Shown: piece after piece, positions 25,798-34,127 of the stretch
Numbering within the stretch: position 1 is the first letter of the stretch
Layout of the letters: each line of letters opens with the position of its first letter
Assembly: GCA_038108875.1 (NCBI GenBank)
Contig: JAYNII010000004.1
Span: 1 to 64,000 of the forward strand
Reading direction: 5' to 3'
Length of the DNA stretch: 64,000 nucleotides
DNA from: VMDH01 sp038108875
Lineage (GTDB): Bacteria > Pseudomonadota > Gammaproteobacteria > Magnimaribacterales > D2472
Made by a program: the position numbers and the translations under genes
Notes under the pieces: generated by a model
Told to the model about the DNA's origin: nothing
What the model saw: the letters and a program-made list of their open reading frames with translations, nothing else
The model's database searches: none

Positions 25798-26412
25798 ATG
25801 GATATAGAAAACAGGATTGATAGACTAGAGTCAATAGATGCGATCAGGCAGTTAGTTAGCAAATATGCCTTGACTTTAGACATGCGTAATCTTGATCAGC
25901 ATGTAAATCTATTTGTTCCTGATGTAAGTGTTGGTTCACATGGAACAGGAAGAAAAGCACTTAAAGTTTGGGCTAACGATACGTTTAGAAATCAATTTTC
26001 AGGTACCTCGCATCATGTCGGAAATCATATTATTGAATTTAATGACAAAGATAATGCGGTTGGCGTTGTTTATTCTAAGAATGAACACGAGACTCAACAT
26101 GAATGGGTAATAATGCAAATGCTATATTGGGATACCTACACTAGAATCGAAGGCACTTGGTTTTTTAAAAAGAGATTACCTATGTATTGGTATGCAACTG
26201 ATCTCAATAAACCTCCGCTTGGAAATAACAAAATGAGATGGCCTGACAGAGAACCTTATGAAGGTCACTTTCATGATCTTTTTCCTAGTTGGAAGAGATT
26301 TTGGGAGAGCAATTACAACGTAAATAATGACGTAGCAGATCCAGCTCCAATTGAGCAATTTCTTGAAATTCTGCGAGAGGGTGCTGTTCCTCCTGATATC
26401 AGAGTTAGATAA
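25798..26412 (+). CDS. SnoaL-like / NTF2-fold protein
   Basis: A 204-residue protein of the NTF2-like superfamily. The N-terminal helix and strand DAIRQLVSKYALTLDMRNLDQHVNLFVPDV and the following SHHVGNHIIEF, GVVYSKNEHE and YTRIEGTWFFKKR strands fit the SnoaL_4 type, often seen next to SDR or dehydratase genes in terpenoid or aromatic catabolism. It is longer than the 156-residue copy at 16057, with a C-terminal helix containing FPSWKRFW. The catalytic residues are not known here. Confidence 0.72.
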   Translation: MDIENRIDRLESIDAIRQLVSKYALTLDMRNLDQHVNLFVPDVSVGSHGTGRKALKVWANDTFRNQFSGTSHHVGNHIIEFNDKDNAVGVVYSKNEHETQHEWVIMQMLYWDTYTRIEGTWFFKKRLPMYWYATDLNKPPLGNNKMRWPDREPYEGHFHDLFPSWKRFWESNYNVNNDVADPAPIEQFLEILREGAVPPDIRVR

Positions 26413-26500
26413 AAGAGGTTAAAATACCCAATAGAAAAACTAGGGCACCAATACCAAGAATAAATAAAGCAAGATTTTTAATTGTTTTAGAATCATCCAT
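26405..26500 (-). CDS. 31-residue membrane peptide, antisense to the end of the SnoaL gene
   Basis: A small minus-strand frame in the 109-base gap between the SnoaL-like and MBL-fold genes. It starts with ATG at 26500 and stops at 26405, overlapping the SnoaL stop by 8 bases. The product, MDDSKTIKNLALFILGIG then ALVFLLGILTSFI, is a single hydrophobic helix with a charged N-terminus. No family is recognised. It is the only reason for this gap to be so long in a genome this compact, so I rate it as possible. Confidence 0.42.
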   Translation of the reverse strand: MDDSKTIKNLALFILGIGALVFLLGILTSFI

Positions 26501-26521
26501 AACAAATATATTAAACAAAGT

Positions 26522-27547
26522 ATGAGCGTTGATACAAGATTAATTTTTCCAATTGAAGATATACCACAAAACGGAACCTCTCTTCAAATTGCTGATGAGA
26601 TAATTTGGGTGAGAATGCCATTACCCATGTCTCTCAACCATATCAATTTATGGCTTCTAGGAGAAAACCAAGATCAAACTCTAGTAGACACTGGCATGCA
26701 TCTACCAGAAGTAGTAGAAAAATGGACTGCTTTGATTAACCAAGAAAATTATTCAATTAAGCGGGTATTTATAACGCATATGCATCCAGATCATGTAGGT
26801 ATGGGTGGATGGTTTGTTGATAAGCACAATTGTGAATTTATGATGAGCAGAACTGACTATCTCCAATGCAGAGTGCTATCAGCTGATAAAAGTGGAAATG
26901 TTCCTCAGGTAGCTATTGAATTCTACAAACGAGCCGGTATGGAAGAAGCGGCTTTAGAAAGATATGTTACTAGGTTTGGTTTTTTCGGCTCCATCATTTA
27001 TCCATTACCCAGCAGTTACCATAGAATAAAAGATGGAGATATTTTAAATTTTGGATCTCGAGAATGGAGGGTATTAGAGGGCAGTGGTCATACCATGGAA
27101 CATTTATGCTTGTACTCCTTAGATGGAAAATATCTTATTAGTGGGGATCAAATACTTCCTACTATCTCATCTCATGTTGGTGTATTTCCAACCGAACCTG
27201 AGGCCAATCCTCTCGAGGATTGGATAAATTCCTGTAAAAAGCTGAAATCTCTAGTAAATGAAGATGTTTTAGTTTTACCAGCTCATGGCAGGCCTTTTCT
27301 TGGTGCTCATAAACGCTTAGACGCATTGATTAATCTTCATGAAGCAAACTTAGCATCACTCCATAATTTACTTAAAGAGCCTAAAAATGCCACCCAGACA
27401 TTTTCAATACTTTTTAACAGAGAAATAGATGAGAACAATTTTTTAATGGCTTTAGGAGAATCATTGGCGCATTTAAACTGCCTAGAACAAAGAGGAGTTA
27501 TTTCTAAAGAGTTGATTAATGGTGTCTATCAATATGCAGCTAAGTAA
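26522..27547 (+). CDS. MBL-fold metallohydrolase
   Basis: A 341-residue protein of the metallo-beta-lactamase superfamily. The metal site THMHPDHVGMGGW is intact, a second His follows in LEGSGHTMEHLCL, an Asp lies in LISGDQIL, and a further His in LPAHGRPF. It is thus a dizinc or diiron hydrolase of the class that includes thioesterases and glyoxalase-II-like enzymes. The C-terminal helical extension of about 70 residues resembles hydrolases that act on acyl-CoA or aryl esters. It overlaps the following transporter gene by 29 bases. Confidence 0.87.
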   Translation: MSVDTRLIFPIEDIPQNGTSLQIADEIIWVRMPLPMSLNHINLWLLGENQDQTLVDTGMHLPEVVEKWTALINQENYSIKRVFITHMHPDHVGMGGWFVDKHNCEFMMSRTDYLQCRVLSADKSGNVPQVAIEFYKRAGMEEAALERYVTRFGFFGSIIYPLPSSYHRIKDGDILNFGSREWRVLEGSGHTMEHLCLYSLDGKYLISGDQILPTISSHVGVFPTEPEANPLEDWINSCKKLKSLVNEDVLVLPAHGRPFLGAHKRLDALINLHEANLASLHNLLKEPKNATQTFSILFNREIDENNFLMALGESLAHLNCLEQRGVISKELINGVYQYAAK

Positions 27548-28775
27548 ATTATCTAAGCAAGCTAAAGCATGGATTTTTTATGATGGAGGAAACTCTGCGT
27601 TTGCTACAACTGTCCTTGCTGCATTTTTCCCAATCTTTTTTAAAGAGTATTGGTCATCTGGTTTAACTGACCTTGAAGCTACATCTTATCTTGGTATAGG
27701 GCTTACTGTTTCAAATCTTATATTATTGTTCACTGCGCCATTTATTGGTGCAATTACCGATCTTTCCAAGACAACGAAAACATTTTTTATGGGCTTGACA
27801 TGTCTAGCCATAGTTTTTGTTGCGACGTTATTTTTTGTTCCTGCTGGATCTTGGTTAATGGCTTTAATTTTTTTTGGCATCGCTAATTATTGTTTTGCGG
27901 CAGGAAACATTTTGTATGACAAAATGATTGTTCTTGTTTCCGATACAAGCAATCTATCTAAAATCTCATCTTATGGATTTGCTTTTGGCTATTTAGGAGG
28001 AGGCATCTTATTTCTTATCAATGCAGTCATGACCCTAAAACCTGCATGGTTTTTATTGGACAATAGCGCTCAAGCCGTTCAATGGTCTTTTTTAAGTGTT
28101 TCTGTTTGGTGGTTTATTTTTCTAATACCTATTTCATTGTCAATTGTTGACAAACACGCTGATAGATTTCACGTTGCAACCGTTAAGCAATCATTTTCTC
28201 AAGTAATCGATACCATTAAAAAAATATCTCACAACAAAGAAATTTTTATTTTTTTGTTTTCCTTCTTTTTATATATTGACGGCGTCCATACCATTATGGC
28301 GATGGCCTCAGATTTTGCTTTAAATCTAAATCTCCCAAGCAGCTCCATAATTATTGGTTTAATATTGGTTCAATTTGTTGCGTTTCCATCTACCTTAATT
28401 TGGGCATGGCTTGCAAATAAGTTCTCAGATAGAAATATCCTGTTGGTAACAATTGTGCTCTACCTTTTAATAATCGCCTATTCGGTAAATCTATCAAATG
28501 CCATCGAATTTTATATTCTTGCCTCATTGGTTGGTTCTGTGCAAGGAGGAATTCAAGCTATTTCAAGAAGCTTTTTTGCAAAAATTATCCCTCACGAAAA
28601 AAGCGGTGAGTATTTTGGATTCTTTAATATGTTTGGTAGGGCTGGGGCTTTTATGGGTCCCGCAATGGTTGCTATAGCTGTGACAGTTTATCCAGATCCG
28701 CGAGTTGGATTAATACCTATTGCGTTGCTTTTTGTATTAGGAGGATTTTTGCTGCTAAAAGTAAAAAAAGTATGA
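27519..28775 (+). CDS. UMF1-family MFS transporter
   Basis: A 418-residue membrane protein with 12 predicted hydrophobic segments. The opening KQAKAWIFYDGGNSAFATTVLAAFFPIFF is the signature of the UMF1/Atg22-like branch of the major facilitator superfamily, and GSVQGGIQAISRSFFAKIIP matches the branch's conserved loop. The transported molecule is not known. The start may be ATG 27519 (as given) or the ATG five codons later at 27534. It overlaps the MBL gene, so the two are co-translated. Confidence 0.85.
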   Translation: MVSINMQLSKLSKQAKAWIFYDGGNSAFATTVLAAFFPIFFKEYWSSGLTDLEATSYLGIGLTVSNLILLFTAPFIGAITDLSKTTKTFFMGLTCLAIVFVATLFFVPAGSWLMALIFFGIANYCFAAGNILYDKMIVLVSDTSNLSKISSYGFAFGYLGGGILFLINAVMTLKPAWFLLDNSAQAVQWSFLSVSVWWFIFLIPISLSIVDKHADRFHVATVKQSFSQVIDTIKKISHNKEIFIFLFSFFLYIDGVHTIMAMASDFALNLNLPSSSIIIGLILVQFVAFPSTLIWAWLANKFSDRNILLVTIVLYLLIIAYSVNLSNAIEFYILASLVGSVQGGIQAISRSFFAKIIPHEKSGEYFGFFNMFGRAGAFMGPAMVAIAVTVYPDPRVGLIPIALLFVLGGFLLLKVKKV

Positions 28776-28963
28776 ATAAATTTTTCACGCCTAGATACAT
28801 ACTCTTTTATTCTATTTTAGGAATTATTTCTTTATTTATCGCAAGAGCAATTCGTGCTCAACTGGATTATTCACTACCCACAGAAGTATTAATTTCAAGC
28901 TCAATAATTGTTCCTATGTACGTATTAGCCAGAAAACTTTTTAAGAATTATCTACAGAGTTAA
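28772..28963 (+). CDS. Small membrane protein, unknown
   Basis: A 63-residue protein with two hydrophobic segments (FYSILGIISLFIARAIRAQ and VLISSSIIVPMYVLA). It overlaps the transporter gene by 4 bases and ends inside the convergent gdpD gene. Placed tightly in an operon, it is likely real. No family recognised. Confidence 0.6.
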   Translation: MNKFFTPRYILFYSILGIISLFIARAIRAQLDYSLPTEVLISSSIIVPMYVLARKLFKNYLQS

Positions 28964-29684
28964 GGACATCCTTTAATAATTTTGGTCTATCTGTAATGAT
29001 TCCATCCACTCCGATATTAATCAATTTTTTCATCGTCTCAGCATCGTTGATGGTCCATACATGAACTTTCAGATTGTGTGCATGACAATAGTCAACCATA
29101 GTTTTTGTAGCTAGTTTTATCCCGTATTTATAAATAGGAATTTGTACACAATCTGAAACTATTTTTGGACGTATCAATTTCCAGGCTGCTAAGCGCATTT
29201 CTAATATTTGATTCGGACCCATTGAGGTACATATTGTTGGTATAAATTCGCGTGCAAGATTTATTCGGTTATCTGAAAAACTAGCTATGCATACTCTATC
29301 TTGAGCATTATGTTTCTTCAAAATCTCGAGCGCCGGCTCAGCTACCAGATCGGTCTTAAGATCGATATTAAAGTTTGTGTTAGGAAAAGTTTTTAATGTT
29401 TCTTCAAGTAAGGGTATGGGTTGCTTGCCAAAAATTTTTATACTCTCAATTTCATGGGAATTAAGGTCACTAAAATTTTTATCAATTCCAGCAACTCTTT
29501 TAAGACTGTCATCATGAAAAATATAGACTTTACCGTCTTTAGAGAGTTGGACATCAGTTTCAATATAATGAGAACCAAGATCCAAAGCATACTGAAAAGC
29601 CTCTAGAGTATTTTCATATGATTCAAGGCTTCCTCCTCTATGAGCAAAAATTGAACAACCGGGTTGATTTAGATAGTTTTTCAT
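28941..29684 (-). CDS. Glycerophosphodiester phosphodiesterase
   Basis: A 247-residue GDPD TIM-barrel. The conserved catalytic elements are AHRGGSLESYENTLEAF, YIETDVQLSKDGKVYIFHDDSL, and VHVWTINDAETMKKLINIGVDGIITDRP. It cleaves glycerophosphodiesters from phospholipid head groups to glycerol-3-phosphate and an alcohol, a source of P and carbon. No signal peptide is obvious, so it is probably cytoplasmic. It is divergent from oadG and convergent with the small membrane gene. Confidence 0.9.
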   Translation of the reverse strand: MKNYLNQPGCSIFAHRGGSLESYENTLEAFQYALDLGSHYIETDVQLSKDGKVYIFHDDSLKRVAGIDKNFSDLNSHEIESIKIFGKQPIPLLEETLKTFPNTNFNIDLKTDLVAEPALEILKKHNAQDRVCIASFSDNRINLAREFIPTICTSMGPNQILEMRLAAWKLIRPKIVSDCVQIPIYKYGIKLATKTMVDYCHAHNLKVHVWTINDAETMKKLINIGVDGIITDRPKLLKDVLNSVDNS

Positions 29685-29691
29685 TGATACT

Positions 29692-29721
29692 TATTTTACT
29701 TTAAGCCTTTAATGTAAAATA
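29692..29721. promoter_or_regulatory. 8-bp inverted repeat in the gdpD-oadG divergent gap
   Basis: TATTTTAC at 29692-29699 is repeated inversely as GTAAAATA at 29714-29721 with a 14-base spacer. It sits between the divergent gdpD and oadG starts, only 8 bases before the oadG start, where it could act as a regulator site. The sequence is very AT-rich, so chance is a real alternative. Confidence 0.3.
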
Positions 29722-29728
29722 GAATTTT

Positions 29729-29956
29729 ATGAATCAAATGCAATTATTAAATCAAAGCTTTGACTTAATGCTCATAGGCATGACTACAGTTTTTACTTTT
29801 TTAATCTTATTAGTGCTGCTTATGATGATAATAACCAAGTTTGCTGCTGATTCAGAAAACAAAAGTTTAATTAAGGATAAGACGGAATCTAGCTTGAATG
29901 AATTAAATCAAACACATAAGAAGATAATCAAGCAACTTTTTGAGTATATAAGATGA
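29729..29956 (+). CDS. oadG: Oxaloacetate decarboxylase, gamma subunit
   Basis: A 75-residue protein with one N-terminal transmembrane helix (LMLIGMTTVFTFLILLVLLMMI) and a polar tail. The MTTVFxFLxxLV pattern is typical of OadG, which anchors the complex and helps bind zinc. Position just before oadA, overlapping it by 4 bases, confirms the call despite weak sequence conservation. Confidence 0.85.
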   Translation: MNQMQLLNQSFDLMLIGMTTVFTFLILLVLLMMIITKFAADSENKSLIKDKTESSLNELNQTHKKIIKQLFEYIR

Positions 29957-31707
29957 CCCAAAAGATTATTGGTATTACTGAAGTCGTTTTGCGCGATGGA
30001 CATCAATCATTGTTAGCAACAAGATTTAGGTACCACGACATGGAAGCTATTTTGAAGACCATGGATGAAGTAGGGTATTGGTCAGTTGAGTCTTGGGGTG
30101 GCGCAATTTTTGATTCCTGCATTAGATATTTAGGGGAAGATCCTTGGGAGCGGATTAGGAAGATTAAATCTATGATGCCCAATACACCTCAACAAATGCT
30201 TTTGCGAGGACAAAATCTGCTTGGTTATAAACACTATGCTGATGATGTTGTTGACTTGTTTGTTGAAAGATCTGTGAAAAATGGTGTCGATGTCTTCAGA
30301 GTATTTGATGCTCTTAATGATGTAAGAAATATGGATCGAGCACTTAGATCAGTAAAAAAATTAGGTGCGCATGCACAAGGCACGATATCTTATACAACCA
30401 GTCCTGTGCATACTATCGACACATGGGTTGAATTATCGCTTCAATTGCAAGATCTTGGCTCCGATTCTCTTGCCATTAAAGATATGGCAGGACTATTAAA
30501 ACCCTATGTAGCGTTTGAGCTTGTCAGTAAACTTAAAGAGGTATTAGAAATACCCATTCATATGCAATGCCATGCAACAACTGGCATGTCCACTGCAACA
30601 GGCATTAAGGCTATTGAAGCAGGGTTAGATAATATTGATACATCTATATCAAGCATGAGTATGACTTATGGTCATTCGCCAACTGAAGCCATAGTTGCGA
30701 TTCTTGATGGCACCAACCGATCCACTAATTTAAATCTGGATAAATTGGAGCCCATTGCTGAACATTTCAAATTTATTAGAAAGAAATATAAAAAGTTTGA
30801 AGGTTCCTTAAGAGGAATTGATTCAAGGATTCTAGTGTCTCAAGTACCTGGAGGGATGTTGACGAACTTAGAAAATCAACTACGTGATCAAAATGCCTCA
30901 GATAGGTTCGATGAAGTTTTGTTGGAAATACCCAAAGTAAGAGAAGATTTAGGATTTATCCCATTAGTTACTCCTACCTCTCAAATTGTTGGAACTCAAT
31001 CTGTTATTAACGTTTTGTCGGGCGAGCGTTACAAAAATATAACAAAAGAAACAAGATCATTATTGCTTGGAGAATATGGTAGAACTCCAATTCCTGTAAA
31101 TCATGAATTACAAAAAAGAGTATCCTCAGAAGCCAAGATTATAGATTGCAGACCTGCTGATTTAATTCAAAATGAATTAAACGAAATCAAAAATAAGTTA
31201 ATTAATGCGATTAAGCAAGATGCCTTAGATATTGAACCTACCGAAGATAACATCTTAATCTATGCCATGTTTCCAGAAATTGGCTTGCAATTCTTTAAAA
31301 ATATTAAAAATCCAGATTTTTTCGAAGAGGAACCACTGACGTTCAACGAAAAGGGAAATAATGGATATTCCGTTAAGGTAAACGATGTTGAATACACTAT
31401 TTCAATCAACTCTCTAGGAGAAATTGAATTTGCAGATGCTATTTCAAAATCTGAGCCCTCTGCACATGCGCAAGCTACATCATCAAAGAATGTTCAAGCA
31501 GTAAATGCTCAATTGGGAGGGAATATTTTCACAGTTTTATGTAAAGCGGGCGATTCAATACATATTGATCAAACGGTTTTAATTTTAGAGGCTATGAAAA
31601 TGGAAACAGAAGTAAAATCACCATTTTCGGGAACTTTAGCATCTATAAATGTTAAAGAGGGGGATTCGGTTACCCCTGGACAATTGTTGTTCACCATTGG
31701 TCAATAA
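29953..31707 (+). CDS. oadA: Oxaloacetate decarboxylase, alpha subunit (biotin carrier)
   Basis: A 584-residue protein. The carboxyltransferase barrel starts with ITEVVLRDGHQSLLATRFR and contains a DALNDVRNMDRA segment and MQCHATTGM, the metal/substrate site. A PYC-OADA middle domain and a C-terminal biotinyl domain follow, with EAMKMETEV and the modified lysine at residue 549. It takes the carboxyl group off oxaloacetate and hands it to the membrane subunit. The domains match pyruvate carboxylase subunit B as well; the adjoining oadB and oadG genes decide for the decarboxylase. Confidence 0.93.
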   Translation: MTQKIIGITEVVLRDGHQSLLATRFRYHDMEAILKTMDEVGYWSVESWGGAIFDSCIRYLGEDPWERIRKIKSMMPNTPQQMLLRGQNLLGYKHYADDVVDLFVERSVKNGVDVFRVFDALNDVRNMDRALRSVKKLGAHAQGTISYTTSPVHTIDTWVELSLQLQDLGSDSLAIKDMAGLLKPYVAFELVSKLKEVLEIPIHMQCHATTGMSTATGIKAIEAGLDNIDTSISSMSMTYGHSPTEAIVAILDGTNRSTNLNLDKLEPIAEHFKFIRKKYKKFEGSLRGIDSRILVSQVPGGMLTNLENQLRDQNASDRFDEVLLEIPKVREDLGFIPLVTPTSQIVGTQSVINVLSGERYKNITKETRSLLLGEYGRTPIPVNHELQKRVSSEAKIIDCRPADLIQNELNEIKNKLINAIKQDALDIEPTEDNILIYAMFPEIGLQFFKNIKNPDFFEEEPLTFNEKGNNGYSVKVNDVEYTISINSLGEIEFADAISKSEPSAHAQATSSKNVQAVNAQLGGNIFTVLCKAGDSIHIDQTVLILEAMKMETEVKSPFSGTLASINVKEGDSVTPGQLLFTIGQ

Positions 31708-32993
31708 TGGACATAAGTAATTTTATTCAATCCTTAGGAATTTTTTACATAAACACCAATCAAATTATTATGATTGGAGTTGGATTACTAATTTTATACC
31801 TAGCAATCAAAAAGAAATTTGAACCCCTGTTATTGTTACCTATTGGTTTTGGGGCAGTGTTATCAAACATACCAGAAATTGGTCTTGCTTTATCTCCCAT
31901 AGAACAATTACTTAATGAAGCAAAATTTCATGCGTTTCCGGCATTAGATGCTTTTCTTGTTAGTCATAACCTTGCCCTCCCAATAAAAGAAGCAAATCTA
32001 ACTTCGAACCAATTAGAGCAGCTTACTCTCATTGCTTCTTCTTACAATTTTAGTGGAGGCATGTTGTTTAAATTTTACTCTGTTGCAATAGGCAGCGGCA
32101 TTGCGCCCTTATTAATATTCATGGGTGTAGGTGCAATGACTGATTTTGGTCCATTGCTGGCAAATCCCAAAACTCTCCTTTTAGGTGCGGCAGCGCAATT
32201 TGGAATCTTTGCTACAGTCCTTGGAGCCATTTTTCTGAACCAGTTTGAAATTTTTTCTTTTTCTTTGAAACAAGCTGCAGCTGTTGGAATTATAGGTGGC
32301 GCAGATGGACCAACCGCTATTTATGTTTCATCTATGCTTGCTCCAGAGTTGCTAGGTGCTATAGCTGTTTCAGCCTATTCATATATGGCTTTAGTGCCTT
32401 TGATACAGCCACCCATAATGAAGGCTTTGACAACTAAGGCTGAACGAGCATTGCCCATGTCTCAACTTAGAAATGTGAGTCAGAGAGAAAAGATCATTTT
32501 TCCTATAGTTTTGTTATTAAGTGTAGGTATTTTATTACCCAGCGCTGCACCCTTGATTGGTATGTTTTGTTTTGGGAATTTATTAAGGGAATCTAAAGTA
32601 GTTGATCGACTTAGCGATGTTTCTCAAAATTCCCTCATTAATATTGTGACCATTTTTCTTGGGCTTTCTGTTGGTTCCAAATTGGTTGCCGATAAGTTTT
32701 TAACCTTTGAAACAATTGGTATTCTTGTTTTGGGAATAATTGCTTTTGGAATCGGAACCGCAGCTGGTGTTTTAATGGCTAAGCTTATGAATTATTTCTC
32801 AAAAGATAATATCAATCCACTTATCGGCGCTGCAGGCGTCTCTGCAGTTCCAATGGCAGCTAGAGTTGTAAATAAAATTGGTCTAGAAAGTAACTCTCAG
32901 AATTATCTTTTAATGCATGCCATGGGTCCGAATGTAGCGGGGGTAATTGGATCCGCTGTTGCTGCTGGAGTAATGATTAAGTTGCTTGGGTAA
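31707..32993 (+). CDS. oadB: Oxaloacetate decarboxylase, beta subunit (Na+ pump)
   Basis: A 428-residue membrane protein with about nine hydrophobic segments. Signature GAMTDFGPLLANPKTLLLGAAAQFGIF, IIGGADGPTAIY and AAGVSAVPMAARV are the conserved sodium and decarboxylation site regions. It releases CO2 from carboxybiotin and moves Na+ out of the cell. It starts inside the stop codon of oadA. A sodium gradient produced here could drive sodium symporters such as the NupC-like protein encoded further right. Confidence 0.94.
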   Translation: MDISNFIQSLGIFYINTNQIIMIGVGLLILYLAIKKKFEPLLLLPIGFGAVLSNIPEIGLALSPIEQLLNEAKFHAFPALDAFLVSHNLALPIKEANLTSNQLEQLTLIASSYNFSGGMLFKFYSVAIGSGIAPLLIFMGVGAMTDFGPLLANPKTLLLGAAAQFGIFATVLGAIFLNQFEIFSFSLKQAAAVGIIGGADGPTAIYVSSMLAPELLGAIAVSAYSYMALVPLIQPPIMKALTTKAERALPMSQLRNVSQREKIIFPIVLLLSVGILLPSAAPLIGMFCFGNLLRESKVVDRLSDVSQNSLINIVTIFLGLSVGSKLVADKFLTFETIGILVLGIIAFGIGTAAGVLMAKLMNYFSKDNINPLIGAAGVSAVPMAARVVNKIGLESNSQNYLLMHAMGPNVAGVIGSAVAAGVMIKLLG

Positions 32994-32996
32994 CTC

Positions 32997-34127
32997 ATGG
33001 ATAAATTTAAATCAATCAGGCCTTTTGGCGATCATGAGATCAAAGCAGTTCTAGACTCACTCAGTAACAATGAGACGATCTTTAAACTTTTTATAAAAAC
33101 TTCAAATTTAGAATTCCTGCAAAATTTTCCATTTGTGAAAAGTTTGTTAAAAAGAAAAATCTTAAAATTAAAAGATTCAATTAATAATGTAGATGACCTT
33201 CAACAGTATTTTAAAAAACTAGTTCAAGGAGTTATCGATAATACTATCAATCAATTTAGTTATTCTGGCCTTGAGCACCTAGATCCTAACAGTAATTATT
33301 TATTTATCTCTAATCATAGAGATATCACGCTAGATCCAGCTTTATTAAATTTTGTTATTAATAATCATGGCCATAAAACATCAAATATAGCTGTCGGTAA
33401 TAATTTGATGTCGCACGCTTGGGCTGCAAATTTAATGAGGTTAAACAAAAGTTTTATTATTCAAAGAGATGGATCCTCTAAAAAAGATGTTTATGAAGGT
33501 CTTAATTTAGCTTCAGAATTTATCAATGTCTGTCTTGAAAATAATGAATCAGTTTGGATCGCTCAACGACAAGGAAGAGCTAAAGATGGGATTGATACCA
33601 CAGATCCTGCAATTTTAAAAATGATACAGCTAGCAAGGCGGAAGTCTAGCAGTACTGCTGCATACTTTAACAAGCTTAAGGTTGTCCCGGTCTCAATAGC
33701 ATACGAATATGATCCAAATGATATTCTTAAAGCTAAAGAGTTAGCTATATTGGAGGAACAGGGAAGATACGATAAGCATCCCAACGAAGATTTAGATTCA
33801 ATCGTTCTGGGGATAAATCAACCTAAAGGAGATGTGCATATCTCTATTCAAGCACCTATGATCTTCAACGAAGGAGAAGAGCATAAAGTGATCGCTGAAA
33901 AAATAACTTCATCAATTGTAAGTAATTACAAAATTCAACCATCGAATATAGCAGCTTATTCGATATTAAATAAAGATACACCTGAGCATTGCTTTCAGGC
34001 TGCTCAAATAACTAAGTCTCGAGAATATTTTCAAAAAAGAATGGCAGGGTTAGCGCCTAGAGTTCAAAACAATTTATTACTTCAGTACGCCAACCCAATC
34101 ATGCAGGTTCAATCTCTAATTAATTAG
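32997..34127 (+). CDS. 1-acyl-glycerol-3-phosphate acyltransferase-like protein
   Basis: A 376-residue protein of the PlsC/GPAT acyltransferase superfamily. The HX4D-like block is FISNHRDITLDPALLN near residue 103, with a further block WIAQRQGRAKDG, matching the second motif. No membrane helix is obvious apart from a moderately hydrophobic region. It would acylate a lipid with acyl-CoA or acyl-ACP. The HRD spacing differs from the usual NHxxxxD, so substrate may differ. It overlaps the convergent amt gene by 8 bases. Confidence 0.75.
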   Translation: MDKFKSIRPFGDHEIKAVLDSLSNNETIFKLFIKTSNLEFLQNFPFVKSLLKRKILKLKDSINNVDDLQQYFKKLVQGVIDNTINQFSYSGLEHLDPNSNYLFISNHRDITLDPALLNFVINNHGHKTSNIAVGNNLMSHAWAANLMRLNKSFIIQRDGSSKKDVYEGLNLASEFINVCLENNESVWIAQRQGRAKDGIDTTDPAILKMIQLARRKSSSTAAYFNKLKVVPVSIAYEYDPNDILKAKELAILEEQGRYDKHPNEDLDSIVLGINQPKGDVHISIQAPMIFNEGEEHKVIAEKITSSIVSNYKIQPSNIAAYSILNKDTPEHCFQAAQITKSREYFQKRMAGLAPRVQNNLLLQYANPIMQVQSLIN

